Below are positions 15,562-24,726 of a DNA stretch of 64,000 bases, one piece after another. This DNA comes from Sporosarcina sp. Marseille-Q4943 (GTDB taxonomy: Bacteria > Bacillota > Bacilli > Bacillales_A > Planococcaceae): positions 186,001 to 250,000 of the forward strand of contig NZ_CALSFT010000002.1 of assembly GCF_943736995.1 (NCBI RefSeq). The letters are read 5' to 3'. Both the position numbers and the translations under genes were made by a program. Positions within the stretch are counted from its first letter, which is position 1; each line of letters starts with the position of its first letter. The notes below the pieces were generated by a model. The model was not told the DNA's origin, did no database searches, and saw only the letters and a program-made list of their open reading frames with translations.

Positions 15562-16794
15562 TTAAGGGTTTTCCTTTGGAATAAAAAATGTTGGAGGATA
15601 ATCCACATTTTCAAGCCATATCTGCTCTTGTCCGTCTAACGTATTTTTCACCCACACATCACCCGTAGCTTGCCCAGCTGTCCTTCGAAACCAAGTAAGG
15701 TAAGGTCCGACAACTTGAGGGTTTTCGTCAAGTTCATTCGTCCCTGGAAATGTGATTTGTTTTTGCTCTCCCGTTCTTATGTTTATGGAGTAAAGTGATG
15801 TGAACATCGTCGGGACAGGTCCTTCTTTCCACTCTTTATTCTCTATCGCACGCGCCACAATTACCATGTCTTTTGAGTACCATTCCAAATCAAGGTCTAC
15901 AAATCCATTAGGTGTATATTCTTTTTGCTCTTTAAGTATCGGGATTTCGGTAATCGTCGTTTTCTTGTTTTCAACAAAAAATCTTCCCTCGCCGGATATA
16001 TAGGCTAGTTCATTTGCGGAAGGAGCCCACTTAAACCAATCTTTAAATCGTAACATTTTCCCAACTACTTGAAATTGTTTTCCTCTCGATGATAAAACAC
16101 TCAATGTATTACTGTCCATGGCAAAAGAAGCGGTAGGAATCACTAAAAAACTAACCCATTTCCCGTCAGAACTCCACTTAAAATAGTTGGCATTAATCCC
16201 GAATAAATCATGCATTTCAGTTTGAATCGTATAAAAAGGTTTCATTTTATCTTTATCAAGATTCGCATCTACCGGAATTCTAAAAAGTGGGATAGGGCCC
16301 CAACCAGTTGGGAGTAAGTTGGAGGATGCGGAAACAATAAATTCTTTGCCATTCGGAAACCATTCAAAGCCGCTAACGCCTAACGAAACATTTTCAAATC
16401 CATACGGTCGGCCATTCTTCATTTTTGTCACATTTAATAGACCATGATCCGTGTAAGCAATCTGATTTTTATCCGGAGCCCATTTAAAGTCCGACGTGAC
16501 GGAATTTACATAGTGCTGGTAACTTTCCTTTTCCTTTGTGTCGTAAATGAATAAATCCGATTTCTCCCCCTTTTCATCGCCGTCAATATAGCCGATGAAG
16601 TGCCCGTCATAGGACCACTTAGGACCATAAACATAACGGTCCTTTGTAAGTTGTATTTCTTGCCCATCCTTTTTCATCCATAACTGATGATCACGGATAA
16701 ATGCAGCTGTTAACGGGGCTTCTGCACTTGCGATTGACGAAAAGTGAAAACAGACGAGAGTGAGTAGTAATAAAATGCGTATTTTCAACGTCAA
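15562..16794 (-). CDS. Secreted TolB-like beta-propeller protein
   Basis: 410 residues with a signal peptide (KIRILLLLTLVCFHFSSIASAEA) and repeated propeller blades of the WD40-like/PD40 type: GPKWSYDGHFIGYIDG, SDFKWAPDKNQIAYTD, GFEWFPNGKEFIVSA, YFKWSSDGKWVSFLV, WFKWAPSANELAYIS. A surface-exposed or cell-wall-associated role in binding or sensing is likely; no catalytic motif is visible. Part of a minus-strand run with the following lipoprotein gene but separated by a terminator. Confidence 0.8.
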   Translation of the reverse strand: MTLKIRILLLLTLVCFHFSSIASAEAPLTAAFIRDHQLWMKKDGQEIQLTKDRYVYGPKWSYDGHFIGYIDGDEKGEKSDLFIYDTKEKESYQHYVNSVTSDFKWAPDKNQIAYTDHGLLNVTKMKNGRPYGFENVSLGVSGFEWFPNGKEFIVSASSNLLPTGWGPIPLFRIPVDANLDKDKMKPFYTIQTEMHDLFGINANYFKWSSDGKWVSFLVIPTASFAMDSNTLSVLSSRGKQFQVVGKMLRFKDWFKWAPSANELAYISGEGRFFVENKKTTITEIPILKEQKEYTPNGFVDLDLEWYSKDMVIVARAIENKEWKEGPVPTMFTSLYSINIRTGEQKQITFPGTNELDENPQVVGPYLTWFRRTAGQATGDVWVKNTLDGQEQIWLENVDYPPTFFIPKENP

Positions 16795-16851
16795 CCCCTC
16801 CTTAAAGATTTAAGTCTTATTTTGCCCACATCGGTAACAGCTATCCTTAAT

Positions 16852-16886
16852 CAAAAAAAGCGCGAATCCATGGTGTGGATATGCGC
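16852..16886 (-). terminator. Terminator of lipoprotein gene
   Basis: On the minus strand GCGCATATCC pairs with GGATTCGCGC around a 7-base loop and runs into seven T; lies 20 bases after the lipoprotein stop. Confidence 0.85.
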
Positions 16887-16905
16887 CCGTTATTTAAAGC
16901 TATGA

Positions 16906-17619
16906 TTAGTTTCTGCCAATAAACATTTGAATCTCATCAGATATGATTGATGTATCCCATGGATTCCAAAAATAAGTGTCTCCATCGAACTGCAAATAAT
17001 ATTTATAGGCGATTGGCTCATCAGTATAAAAAAACATTTCATAAAAAAGAGGATCCACGCTTGCATTGTTCGGCCGGAAATTGGGATTTTCTTCACTATC
17101 TACTAATAATTGAAGGAAGCCTTTGATATCTTCGCTCTTAGTCAATTCAAAAATCAATTGATTGCCTGCTGGGGGATCAGTTTGGTAAACCTCGATCCTC
17201 TCGACTTTTTCCAAAGGCATATCTCTAAAATGCCATTGGTATTTAATATCATCTCTAGAAAAGTAAACCCTGTATCCATTTACGGAATGAGTATCCTTGA
17301 CGGCTATTAAATGCGGATGATCCTTTATTTGAAAAATCTCAGTTCCCTTCTCATGGAAGGCAGCATCACCGTCTCTGATTTTATAACTTGGATTTTTCAC
17401 ATTGTCAGCCACTTTAAATTTAACCGTGCCAACCTTTTCTCCAATAAAACTTTCGTCGGCTAAAACTCCGGAATGGATTCCGTTGTATTCTTTTCCGTCT
17501 AAATGAATAAAATCAACCCAATCAATTACAACCTGACCACCAAAAGCTGATAGCCGGCAACCCGATAATAATAGCAAAATCAAAATGAAAGTTAGCATAC
17601 TCCTTTTCTTCATTGACAT
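16906..17619 (-). CDS. Lipoprotein of unknown function
   Basis: 237 residues with a lipoprotein signal (FILILLLLSGC, Cys near residue 21). The mature protein is hydrophilic and beta-rich; a segment VERIEVYQTDPPAGNQLIFELTKSEDIKGFLQLL suggests a domain found in some Bacillus lipoproteins that resembles an inhibitor-like fold, but I cannot name it. A gene for a two-helix membrane protein lies upstream on the same strand. Confidence 0.75.
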   Translation of the reverse strand: MSMKKRSMLTFILILLLLSGCRLSAFGGQVVIDWVDFIHLDGKEYNGIHSGVLADESFIGEKVGTVKFKVADNVKNPSYKIRDGDAAFHEKGTEIFQIKDHPHLIAVKDTHSVNGYRVYFSRDDIKYQWHFRDMPLEKVERIEVYQTDPPAGNQLIFELTKSEDIKGFLQLLVDSEENPNFRPNNASVDPLFYEMFFYTDEPIAYKYYLQFDGDTYFWNPWDTSIISDEIQMFIGRN

Positions 17620-17682
17620 CGCTCCCTTTATCCATAAGACGGAAATTCAGGCATTTCGTTACGACCAAATTTGTTTTTCTCA

Positions 17683-17898
17683 TCACTCCGATTTGTTATG
17701 TAATAAATTTTCCACTTTCTTTTCTAATTCTTCAATTCTTGATTCCTGTTTAATGAACAGTGTAATAAACACTGCCAGTACGAATGAGAAGACAGTAACA
17801 ATGCCCCAAATGTTATCTAGAAAAAGGCCGCCAAAGAAAAGCATTGCTGCATAACAAATAACTAGACAAGCCAAAAATATACCTATAAATTCTCTCAT
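17683..17898 (-). CDS. Small membrane protein with C-terminal coiled coil
   Basis: 71 residues: two transmembrane helices (about 5-27 and 31-50) and a short charged coiled-coil tail (ESRIEELEKKVENLLHNK). Family unknown. No close ribosome site stronger than GAGTGA upstream. May be co-transcribed with the lipoprotein gene. Confidence 0.65.
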   Translation of the reverse strand: MREFIGIFLACLVICYAAMLFFGGLFLDNIWGIVTVFSFVLAVFITLFIKQESRIEELEKKVENLLHNKSE

Positions 17899-17961
17899 CT
17901 TGAATCACTCCATAGCCTTTTTTTAAAAATCGGGCGCTACTTCTTATTACAGCTGAGGCGA

Positions 17962-18744
17962 TTACCCTTTCTTTCGACTCTTCATAATCAACGTAGTCGG
18001 CATCATCTTCGCTTTCTCATACGAATACCATCGATTCGCATGTCTTTCCCGATCCTCTTCCGTCAATGAAACATCCTCGACGACCTTTTCGATTTCGAAT
18101 CCACATTCAATTAGTGTATTAATATATGTACTCACTTTATACTGCTGCATGATCGCGGGCGCGTGCCAAGCTTCGTGGTCATAAGCGCCTTCTTCGTGAT
18201 AGGATTTATTGAAATGAAGTTCTTCTCCGACCCAGCTTGCCCGGCTGTGCAGTGGATGCTCCCAGCTGAAAACGAAAATGCCGCCCGGTTTCAAATAGTC
18301 ATTGATATTTTTGAGTGTTTGGCGCAAATTGGTCGTCCAACCTAACGCAAAGATGGAATAGACAATATCAAAATATGCTAGAGGCAGCCCCGGGTTTTCC
18401 TCCATTGGCGATTCGAATAAATGAACAGGTGCGTTGCAGCCCTTCAGCAACTCCTTTGCCGTTTCAATCTGTGTTTTTGAAAGGTCCATTCCCCATAGTT
18501 CCGCAGCACCCCGAGAGTCCATATATTGCAAAGAATGTCCGCTTCCGCAGCCAATATCCAATACCTTCAGGCCAGCCACATCGCCAAGTAAATTCAAATC
18601 CTCTTCCCGAGGAGCAAGCGGTCCGTATTCAGGCAGTGGATTCCGCCCGAAAAACCGTGGCGCTACCTCATCCCAACTTTTTTTATTCAATAATAATGAT
18701 TCATTTCCCATGTCCATCCCTCCATGGGAATATACATTCGACAT
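17962..18744 (-). CDS. Class I SAM-dependent methyltransferase
   Basis: 260 residues with a Rossmann methyltransferase core: motif I VLDIGCGSGHS (about 60-70), GMDLSKTQIETAKE, FDIVYSIFALGW and LKPGGIFVFSWEHPL. The N-terminal KKSWDEVAPRFFG is typical of small-molecule methyltransferases. Substrate unknown. Two starts are credible: ATG 18744 with AAAGGAG 12 bases away, or ATG 18711 with GGAGGG closer. Confidence 0.85.
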   Translation of the reverse strand: MSNVYSHGGMDMGNESLLLNKKSWDEVAPRFFGRNPLPEYGPLAPREEDLNLLGDVAGLKVLDIGCGSGHSLQYMDSRGAAELWGMDLSKTQIETAKELLKGCNAPVHLFESPMEENPGLPLAYFDIVYSIFALGWTTNLRQTLKNINDYLKPGGIFVFSWEHPLHSRASWVGEELHFNKSYHEEGAYDHEAWHAPAIMQQYKVSTYINTLIECGFEIEKVVEDVSLTEEDRERHANRWYSYEKAKMMPTTLIMKSRKKG

Positions 18745-18824
18745 TTAATCTTCATCTCCTTTATTTAAAATGAAGGAATTCACAATCAATAAAGAGAATT
18801 AAGTGAATGGGGAGGGGAGATAGG

Positions 18825-19334
18825 GTGAATACATATGAGATCCGAAAGGCAACCGAGCAGGAAGCTCCGATTATTATCGCCTTATTAAAAGAAGTCGCTG
18901 CTTGTCTGAAAAAGAATGGCATTAACCAATGGGGGTACCTATTGGAAGGTGGAGAGGATGAGGAGATAAGGCAAGCGATAAAAGATAGCGCCACTTATGT
19001 CGCCTGTCAGGACGATGAAGTCGTTGGTACTTTTACGCTTTACTCAAAGCAAAGTGAGTGGGATCAGCATGTTTGGGGGCAGGAAGAAAATTCGGAGGTT
19101 CTTTATCTTCATCGGTTGGCAGTGCGCCCTGAATATATGAAAAAGGGGATTGGAAGAGACATTTTGAGTTGGATAGATGAAAACATATATAAAACGATCA
19201 GGCTTGATTGCGTTGCGCATAACCTTAAGTTATGTACGTACTATGAAGAGAATGGTTTTTCACTCTTCGGAACGACGGCGGATGGGCATTGTAAATTTCG
19301 GAGATTGGAAAAGAAGCAAAGGAATCAGCCTTGA
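18825..19334 (+). CDS. GNAT-family N-acetyltransferase
   Basis: 169 residues. GNAT core seen in YLHRLAVRPEYMKKGIGRDILSWI (acetyl-CoA loop R/Q-x-x-G-x-G/A as KKGIGR) and the later LDCVAHNLKLCTYYEENGF. GTG 18825 has GGAGGGGAG 5 bases upstream. Substrate not predictable. It is divergent from the methyltransferase and overlaps the 3' end of the small membrane protein gene. Confidence 0.85.
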   Translation: MNTYEIRKATEQEAPIIIALLKEVAACLKKNGINQWGYLLEGGEDEEIRQAIKDSATYVACQDDEVVGTFTLYSKQSEWDQHVWGQEENSEVLYLHRLAVRPEYMKKGIGRDILSWIDENIYKTIRLDCVAHNLKLCTYYEENGFSLFGTTADGHCKFRRLEKKQRNQP

Positions 19335-19537
19335 GCTAATTTTTTCTTTCTTTTATGAAATAGAAACCAAGCAATAAAAATTGCCCATGACCCTATAGAT
19401 TGGGATAAAGAAATATAAGTTCTAGGGATATCAGTTAAAAATATGAGAAGCGTCGCAAGAATGAAAGAAAGCACCATGATGATTACCCAGGCACGAACTA
19501 CAGGATTCTTAAAGCTTAATTCAAACTCCATGTCCAT
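19325..19537 (-). CDS. Small two-helix membrane protein
   Basis: 70 residues: transmembrane segments at about 14-35 and 42-60 and a basic tail HKRKKKLAQG. A protein of similar size and layout (though not clearly the same family) is at 45.4 kb. AGGAGG precedes the start. Function unknown. Confidence 0.6.
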   Translation of the reverse strand: MDMEFELSFKNPVVRAWVIIMVLSFILATLLIFLTDIPRTYISLSQSIGSWAIFIAWFLFHKRKKKLAQG

Positions 19538-19663
19538 CCTCCTCGCTTTAATTATGCGATTATTATAACAATAGATGGAGTATTAAACAAGAAAGGCGTG
19601 GGAGTACTGGAGGCGATTGTTAGTACTAGCAACAGTGAAGACTAAACAGAGGAGGAAATCATA

Positions 19664-20197
19664 ATGGAAAATCAAGGCTTATTTTTAATTGACCAAAAAG
19701 ATGGTCTAAGCTTGGAGTTTAGCAAGCTGGCATCCATGATGGAATATACGAGGGTGACAACGTTGGTGGAAGTGAGAGGTTTAACAGTTGACCAATTGGA
19801 TTTTCTCATTAACGACGAGGCCAACTCCATCGGCATGTTGCTCGCCCATATGGTGTCAATTGAAAGAGCATATCAAATCGAGACATTTGAAAAGCGTGAT
19901 TTTACGGAAGAGGATATCCAAATGCTGAACCCTGCAATAGAACTTGGCAAGGCAGCACGCGAACAAATTAAAGGAAATCCAATTGAATACTACCTTGAAG
20001 AACTGGAACAAACGAGGATAAAGACAATCGATACATTCGGGACATTGCCCGATTCATGGCTATTCGAACAAGCCCCGTATTGGGGAGGGCAGCCAATGAA
20101 TAATTACTTCAAATGGTTTCATGTGTTTGAGGATGAATTGAATCACCGCGGGCAAATTCGGGTGATTAAAAAATTGATGGGCACTTCGGAGAAATAA
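19664..20197 (+). CDS. DinB-family protein
   Basis: 177 residues, four-helix DinB-like fold with the three metal-binding His visible as LLAHMVSIERAY, WFHVFEDELNHRGQIR. DinB proteins are often thiol-dependent transferases or of unknown role. GAGGAGG lies before the ATG. It stands at the head of a plus-strand series but the gap to the next gene has its own ribosome site. Confidence 0.8.
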   Translation: MENQGLFLIDQKDGLSLEFSKLASMMEYTRVTTLVEVRGLTVDQLDFLINDEANSIGMLLAHMVSIERAYQIETFEKRDFTEEDIQMLNPAIELGKAAREQIKGNPIEYYLEELEQTRIKTIDTFGTLPDSWLFEQAPYWGGQPMNNYFKWFHVFEDELNHRGQIRVIKKLMGTSEK

Positions 20198-20257
20198 GTA
20201 CGAGACAATTGAGGGACTAACAATAGGGCAGACATAAGTAGATGGAAGGAGGGTGCA

Positions 20258-20791
20258 ATGCGAAAAGTAGAAGTGATGCCTTTTTCCGAAAGATGGAGTC
20301 TTGCTTACCAAAAGGAAGCAGCGGTATTGCAGGAGATGTTTGGGGCCGAAATAATTGAAATTCACCATATCGGTAGCACTTCTGTACAAGGATTATCTGC
20401 AAAACCGATAATCGACATCATGCCTGTCGTGAAAGATATTTTGCGAATCAAGCAGTACAACGTAAGTATGGCGGAAATCGGGTATGAGGCGAAGGGCGAG
20501 AATGGTATTGCGGGGCGTTGCTATTTTCAAAAAGGTGGGAACGAGCGAACGCATCATGTTCATATTTACGAGAAAGGTTCTCCGGAAATCGATCGCCATC
20601 TTGCATTCCGGGATTATTTACGGGCATATCCGAAAATGGCAAAGCGTTATGGGGATTTGAAAGAAAGGTTAGCTCAGCAATATCCTTATGATATTGAATC
20701 GTACATAAAAGGGAAGGAACAACTTGCTTTGCAGATTGAACGGGAAGCAGTCGTATGGCATAGGGAAGTGATGGGAAAGGGGATAGATTAA
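20258..20791 (+). CDS. GrpB-family (UPF0157) nucleotidyltransferase-fold protein
   Basis: 177 residues. The signature HHIGSTSVQGLSAKPIIDIMPVV near residue 35-58 and HHVHIYEKGSPEIDRHLAFRDYLRAYP define the GrpB family, related to minimal nucleotidyltransferases. Its stop overlaps the next start (ATGA), so it is coupled to the acyltransferase-like gene. Biochemical role unknown. Confidence 0.85.
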   Translation: MRKVEVMPFSERWSLAYQKEAAVLQEMFGAEIIEIHHIGSTSVQGLSAKPIIDIMPVVKDILRIKQYNVSMAEIGYEAKGENGIAGRCYFQKGGNERTHHVHIYEKGSPEIDRHLAFRDYLRAYPKMAKRYGDLKERLAQQYPYDIESYIKGKEQLALQIEREAVVWHREVMGKGID

Positions 20792-22098
20792 TGAAAGGGC
20801 AGCCTCGATTGTTGATTGATATGGGATTGCCATTGATTGACCGGTCAGTTGGAATTCGGGTGATAGGGCTAAGCAACGGGCAGAAGGTGACGGTGAGATT
20901 CCAACGAAAATCCTTTTGGGGAAAAACAATATATTATATGGAATCTCATGGGTCATATTTGGCGGATGAAGAAGGTATCGTTGATCTTCAGCAAGCTGCT
21001 CCTATTGAGGGAACTTATGAAGGCGTAGATGGAATGGGCCTATTTTGGTCTATGCAAGTTCAACGTACAGAGGAAAACTCTGAGGAGGCATTTAATAAAC
21101 TGCAGCTTCAATCCCTTACGATTTTGCTCGAATGTGATGGAAAGGTTGTCGACACGAAAGTCATTACTCGCAAGTGGATCGCTGATGACATAATGAGGAC
21201 GCCGGTGAATGAAAAAGGAGTAGTGGGAACATTTTTTCATACTAGAAATTCCATTCCTAGACCTACGATCATCGTTGTCGGTGGATCTGAAGGTGGAATC
21301 TATGAATTTCCTGCTTCCTTATTGGCATCCCATGGGTTCAACGTACTTGCCTTAGGATATTGGGGGCAAGAGCCTCTTCCGAAACAACTCGTTGAAATAC
21401 CACTAGAGTATATAGAAGGGGCTATTCGTTGGCTTCAGTCCCGACCGGATGTCGAAAAAGGATGGCTAGGGATACATGGAACGTCTAAAGGTGGAGAACT
21501 TGCATTATTAGCCGCTGCTCACTTTGAAGACATAAAAGCCGTCGTCTCGTTAAGTGGCTCACCTGTCGTATTTTGCGGCATTGCTCCATGGACAGACCAA
21601 AAAGAATTGCCTCCTTCATGGACGTACAATGGTAAAGCAATCCCCTATGCCCGTCCGGACAGTTCCGTTGAGATATCGAATAGATGTCTTGCAATGCGGA
21701 AAGCGGGGGAGAATCCGCTTCGAATTTGGTATGACTATCTTTCTTCTGATCCTCAAATAACGGAACAGGCGACCATTCCAGTTGAAAAGATAAATGGTTC
21801 GGTATTATTGATATCCGGAACGGATGATGCTTGTTTTGATTCTGTTCAATTGAATGAAATGGCAATGGAGAGGCTCCGGCGGTCTAAATTTGAGTATGAA
21901 TACAATCATTTAGTATATAAAGGGGCGGGACATGAGATGGGCATCCCTTTCATTCCTGTAGCTGCCAATCAATTTACCGGCGGAACTAAATATGATACAG
22001 CTCAAGCGAGTAGGGATTCATGGCAACAGACGATTGGTTTCTTTTGGAGGAGTGTTTCTGAGCATATTGTAAATTATGAACAGGAGAGCGACTGTTGA
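20791..22098 (+). CDS. Acyl-CoA thioesterase / BAAT-family alpha/beta hydrolase
   Basis: 435 residues. N-terminal beta-sandwich (about 1-125, DMGLPLIDRSVGIRVIGL) of the acyl-CoA thioester hydrolase/BAAT type, then an alpha/beta hydrolase domain with GGSEGG oxyanion region, nucleophile in GIHGTSKGGELA (Ser, where the mammalian amino-acid transferase has Cys), Asp in SGTDDACFDS and His in GAGHEMG. Ser suggests hydrolysis rather than amino-acid conjugation. Natural substrate unknown. Confidence 0.82.
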   Translation: MKGQPRLLIDMGLPLIDRSVGIRVIGLSNGQKVTVRFQRKSFWGKTIYYMESHGSYLADEEGIVDLQQAAPIEGTYEGVDGMGLFWSMQVQRTEENSEEAFNKLQLQSLTILLECDGKVVDTKVITRKWIADDIMRTPVNEKGVVGTFFHTRNSIPRPTIIVVGGSEGGIYEFPASLLASHGFNVLALGYWGQEPLPKQLVEIPLEYIEGAIRWLQSRPDVEKGWLGIHGTSKGGELALLAAAHFEDIKAVVSLSGSPVVFCGIAPWTDQKELPPSWTYNGKAIPYARPDSSVEISNRCLAMRKAGENPLRIWYDYLSSDPQITEQATIPVEKINGSVLLISGTDDACFDSVQLNEMAMERLRRSKFEYEYNHLVYKGAGHEMGIPFIPVAANQFTGGTKYDTAQASRDSWQQTIGFFWRSVSEHIVNYEQESDC

Positions 22099-22610
22099 AG
22101 ATAGCATTTTTCGATAGGGATGGAACGATTATTAAAGACTATCCTGATGAAAATTGGTCCGCCATTACCCAACCGGAGTTTCTTCCCGGTGCCATTGAAA
22201 CGTTGCAACAAGTTATGCAAAAAGGATTCAAAATCATTATTATCACCAATCAATATTTGATTAATGAAGGCTATATTTCTTTAGAGCAATATGAAGAGAT
22301 AAATAGAGAAATGTTGGAAGTATTGACTAGACATGACGTAGACATTTTAGACGTTTTCTACTGTCCGCATGGGCGGCGGGAAGGCTGCGATTGTTGCAAA
22401 CCTCAAACGGGAATGATTCGGCAGGCGATTGATAAGTACCCTGCAATCGATTTAAATGAGTCCTTCATAATAGGCGACTCGCTTGTGGATATGGAATTAG
22501 CTATTCGAATTGATATAGTCGGTTTTGGAATTAACGTAGAGGTACCTGTCGAAGCTAAAGACATTTATAGAATCGAAGAGGTTATTGGAGTATTGCAGTT
22601 CATAAATTGA
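22095..22610 (+). CDS. HAD-IIIA phosphatase (GmhB/HisB-N-like), second copy
   Basis: 171 residues with DRDGT, ITNQ, CPHG...GCDCCKP zinc cluster and IIGDSLVDMELA. TTG 22095 overlaps the previous stop and has AGGAGA 7 bases upstream. It resembles the protein at 14.4 kb in size and motif order, so they are probably paralogues with different small-molecule substrates. Confidence 0.8.
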   Translation: MKIAFFDRDGTIIKDYPDENWSAITQPEFLPGAIETLQQVMQKGFKIIIITNQYLINEGYISLEQYEEINREMLEVLTRHDVDILDVFYCPHGRREGCDCCKPQTGMIRQAIDKYPAIDLNESFIIGDSLVDMELAIRIDIVGFGINVEVPVEAKDIYRIEEVIGVLQFIN

Positions 22611-22626
22611 TATTTCAAGAACGGGA

Positions 22627-23181
22627 ATGTTGAATATGAAAATCTTCATAATGGGGATTGTTGCAAGCGGGAAAACGACATATGCAAAAGAATTGTCGAA
22701 GCAAATGGACTTGCCATTCGTTGAATTGGATGCGGTTGTTTATTGCAACAAGAACGGTGTCCGGGTGAAGCGGCCACCCGATGAACAAATGCAAGTCATT
22801 CACCAAATGGATGCCGCAGGAAGTTGGATTGCGGAAGGGGTATACCGCCCGTCTTATCACCTCCTATTGGACTTGGCTGACATCATCATTTGGCTGGATC
22901 CGCCTTTATGGAAACGGAAATTACGGATTTTGAGCAGGCATGTGAAGCAAGTAGTTGGAATAGAAGTATGTGCGTATGAACCGGATTTTCAAATGTTGCG
23001 GAACATGTATAAATGGACGAAGCAGTTTGAAGGGAAGCGGGGAGAGTTGGATGGGATCCTTCGACCTTATTTGGATAAGTTGATAATTGTTAGGGATGAT
23101 CCGGCGAGTAATCAGTCGCTCTCTGACGCTATTTGTGACCTAAAAGAGCAAGGCGGCCTGATTACTAAAAGTTACAGATGA
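22627..23181 (+). CDS. P-loop kinase-like (adenylate kinase/FlaR-type) protein
   Basis: 184 residues. Walker A GIVASGKTT at the N-terminus, substrate-entry segment LPFVELDAVVYCNKNG, and IIIWLDPPLWKRKLRILSRH as lid-like region. This matches the group often annotated as topology modulation or FlaR proteins, small P-loop phosphotransferases of unknown substrate. An alternate ATG is three codons inside (22636). Confidence 0.78.
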   Translation: MLNMKIFIMGIVASGKTTYAKELSKQMDLPFVELDAVVYCNKNGVRVKRPPDEQMQVIHQMDAAGSWIAEGVYRPSYHLLLDLADIIIWLDPPLWKRKLRILSRHVKQVVGIEVCAYEPDFQMLRNMYKWTKQFEGKRGELDGILRPYLDKLIIVRDDPASNQSLSDAICDLKEQGGLITKSYR

Positions 23182-23195
23182 ACAACGAATCAGGT

Positions 23196-23236
23196 ATAGC
23201 CATGTCTGAATTTAATCAAAGACATGGCTATTTTCA
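23196..23236. terminator. Bidirectional terminator
   Basis: Perfect 12-bp stem ATAGCCATGTCT / AGACATGGCTAT with 12-base loop, followed by TTTTC; between converging genes. Confidence 0.85.
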
Positions 23237-23237
23237 C

Positions 23238-23414
23238 TCAGCCTTTGTATTTATCTCGCTCTGCTGTCTCTCGATGATTTGGTGTCATCTTCTCATGATT
23301 CGGTTGAAGATTGCCGAGCTCAGCCAATTCCATTGAAATTTCTTCTTTTACTTCTCTGCGATTTCCCGGTGTCTTCGGATTGGAATATAAATTGCTATGC
23401 GCACCTTGTTTCAT
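23238..23414 (-). CDS. Small hydrophilic protein, 58 residues
   Basis: Starts MKQGAHSNLYSNPKTPGNRR and continues with a charged EVKEEISMELAELG segment and an NHEKMTPNHRE tail. The ATG at 23414 is preceded by GGGAGG at good spacing, and it ends next to a terminator. The composition (Asn, Pro, Glu, Lys, no hydrophobic core) resembles small acid-soluble or spore-associated proteins of Bacillales, but I cannot assign a family. Confidence 0.6.
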   Translation of the reverse strand: MKQGAHSNLYSNPKTPGNRREVKEEISMELAELGNLQPNHEKMTPNHRETAERDKYKG

Positions 23415-23454
23415 TATGAAAACCTCCCAAATTGTATTTGCATACTTACTATGG

Positions 23455-23934
23455 TCAACTTAACCTGTTTTGATGTGCTGCAATTTCCGCTTCAGCGGCC
23501 CTTTTTACCTTTTCGGCATGACTTGCGATAAAGCGTATCATATACTTTTCCAAAAACAATCGATCCGCTGCTTTCCCTACAATGCCAAAAGGGGATTGAT
23601 AGGAAAAGGTGTCTTTCATGATCGTTCCCGTATCGCTTTGAAAGAATTCGTGCTTGTGTGTAAAGGATTGAAAGGCTCCTTGGACCATGGCATCGGTGAA
23701 ATGATATGGTCTTACCATTTCAATAATTCGAGATGTTAATGTTTGTTTTATTCCTAAATGAGTCGATTGCCAAGTGACGGAATCGCCATATTCCATCAAA
23801 CCGGCTGTAACCCCGCCGATGGCTATTTGTTTCGTCAGCATCGTTTTCCCTTCGTGCACTTCTACCGTTCTCGCAATATCGAAACAGATTTGGATAGGGG
23901 CATTGATGGATATTTCATGTTCAATGGTCGGCAT
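23455..23934 (-). CDS. SRPBCC (polyketide cyclase-like) protein
   Basis: 159 residues with the SRPBCC pattern: EHEISINAPIQICFDIARTVEVHEGK, then PYHFTDAMVQGAFQSFTHKHEF and a long C-terminal helix. Members bind hydrophobic ligands; no catalytic signature. Its first residues overlap the end of the uracil-DNA-glycosylase-like gene by 14 bases, so the two are co-transcribed. Confidence 0.78.
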   Translation of the reverse strand: MPTIEHEISINAPIQICFDIARTVEVHEGKTMLTKQIAIGGVTAGLMEYGDSVTWQSTHLGIKQTLTSRIIEMVRPYHFTDAMVQGAFQSFTHKHEFFQSDTGTIMKDTFSYQSPFGIVGKAADRLFLEKYMIRFIASHAEKVKRAAEAEIAAHQNRLS

Positions 23935-24523
23935 GTTTATCGCTCTTTTCGAACTTCGACTTCACTAGCCTCATATCTTCTAAGAAGTATTTATATAAAT
24001 TCGGCCTGCGTCTGACGGCAAGTGGGTGGTAGGCGACGGTGGTAGGATATCCCTTAACGTCATGCCAGCTTCCACGCAAACTCTTTACATCTACTTCGGA
24101 GTTTTGGAAGAAGGATTGGACGGCTACATTTCCTAAACATACAATGACGGATGGTTGTTGTAACTGTATTTGTTCATCCAAATGTCGGTGCATGCAGATT
24201 TGGCGGGTCGATTCTTTGTCATACGCACGAACTGGCCGTCTTTTTAAAACGTAAGTGACATAGATATGTTCTTTATTCAAACCAACTTCATGAACGGCTT
24301 GCTGCAAAGTTTGCCGTGTGCCGCATACGATCGAGTTTCCTTCACGATCTTCACGCGCCCCTGGATTATCGAGAATCACCATGATCGGTGCCTTTGGATT
24401 TCCTTCTCCCCACACCATCCGTGTTCCTTGCCGATAAAGTCCACAATCCTCGCAATGAATCTGGCTTGCAGGCGTCGGATCTTCCGGCCAACTTTCTGGG
24501 CGAAATGACGTCACTTTTATCAC
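23921..24523 (-). CDS. Uracil-DNA glycosylase superfamily protein
   Basis: 200 residues. CEDCGLYRQGTRMVWGEGNPKAPIMVILDNPGAREDREG is the family 4/5-like N-terminal block, followed by YVTYVLKRRPV and PSVIVCLGNVAVQSFF and a C-terminal VAYHPLAVRRRPN. Two Cys (CxxC) are seen near the N-terminus, but a full four-Cys iron-sulfur set is not obvious. The activity motif has LDNPGAREDREG where family 4 enzymes have a GEAPG-type block, so substrate may differ. Confidence 0.78.
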   Translation of the reverse strand: MIKVTSFRPESWPEDPTPASQIHCEDCGLYRQGTRMVWGEGNPKAPIMVILDNPGAREDREGNSIVCGTRQTLQQAVHEVGLNKEHIYVTYVLKRRPVRAYDKESTRQICMHRHLDEQIQLQQPSVIVCLGNVAVQSFFQNSEVDVKSLRGSWHDVKGYPTTVAYHPLAVRRRPNLYKYFLEDMRLVKSKFEKSDKHADH

Positions 24524-24613
24524 CCTCCTAGCAGAATAGAATACCCTTTAGTGGATGAATCATGCAGGGTCATCCAATTTAAAATGATTTAAGGAACAGC
24601 TTTTACAGTAAAT

Positions 24614-24653
24614 AAACAGCCACCGAGTCGATTAAGAAGGTGGCTGTTTTATA
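24614..24653 (-). terminator. Terminator of membrane-protein gene
   Basis: AAACAGCCACC and GGTGGCTGTTT form an 11-bp stem; T-run on the minus strand side. Lies 75 bases after the stop of the gene at 24727. Confidence 0.85.
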
Positions 24654-24726
24654 TTTTGATTAAATAAGAAATTCAATTACTCATCCCGGAGATTGAAGTC
24701 ACTGGAGAAAATAGACTTTGGAATAC

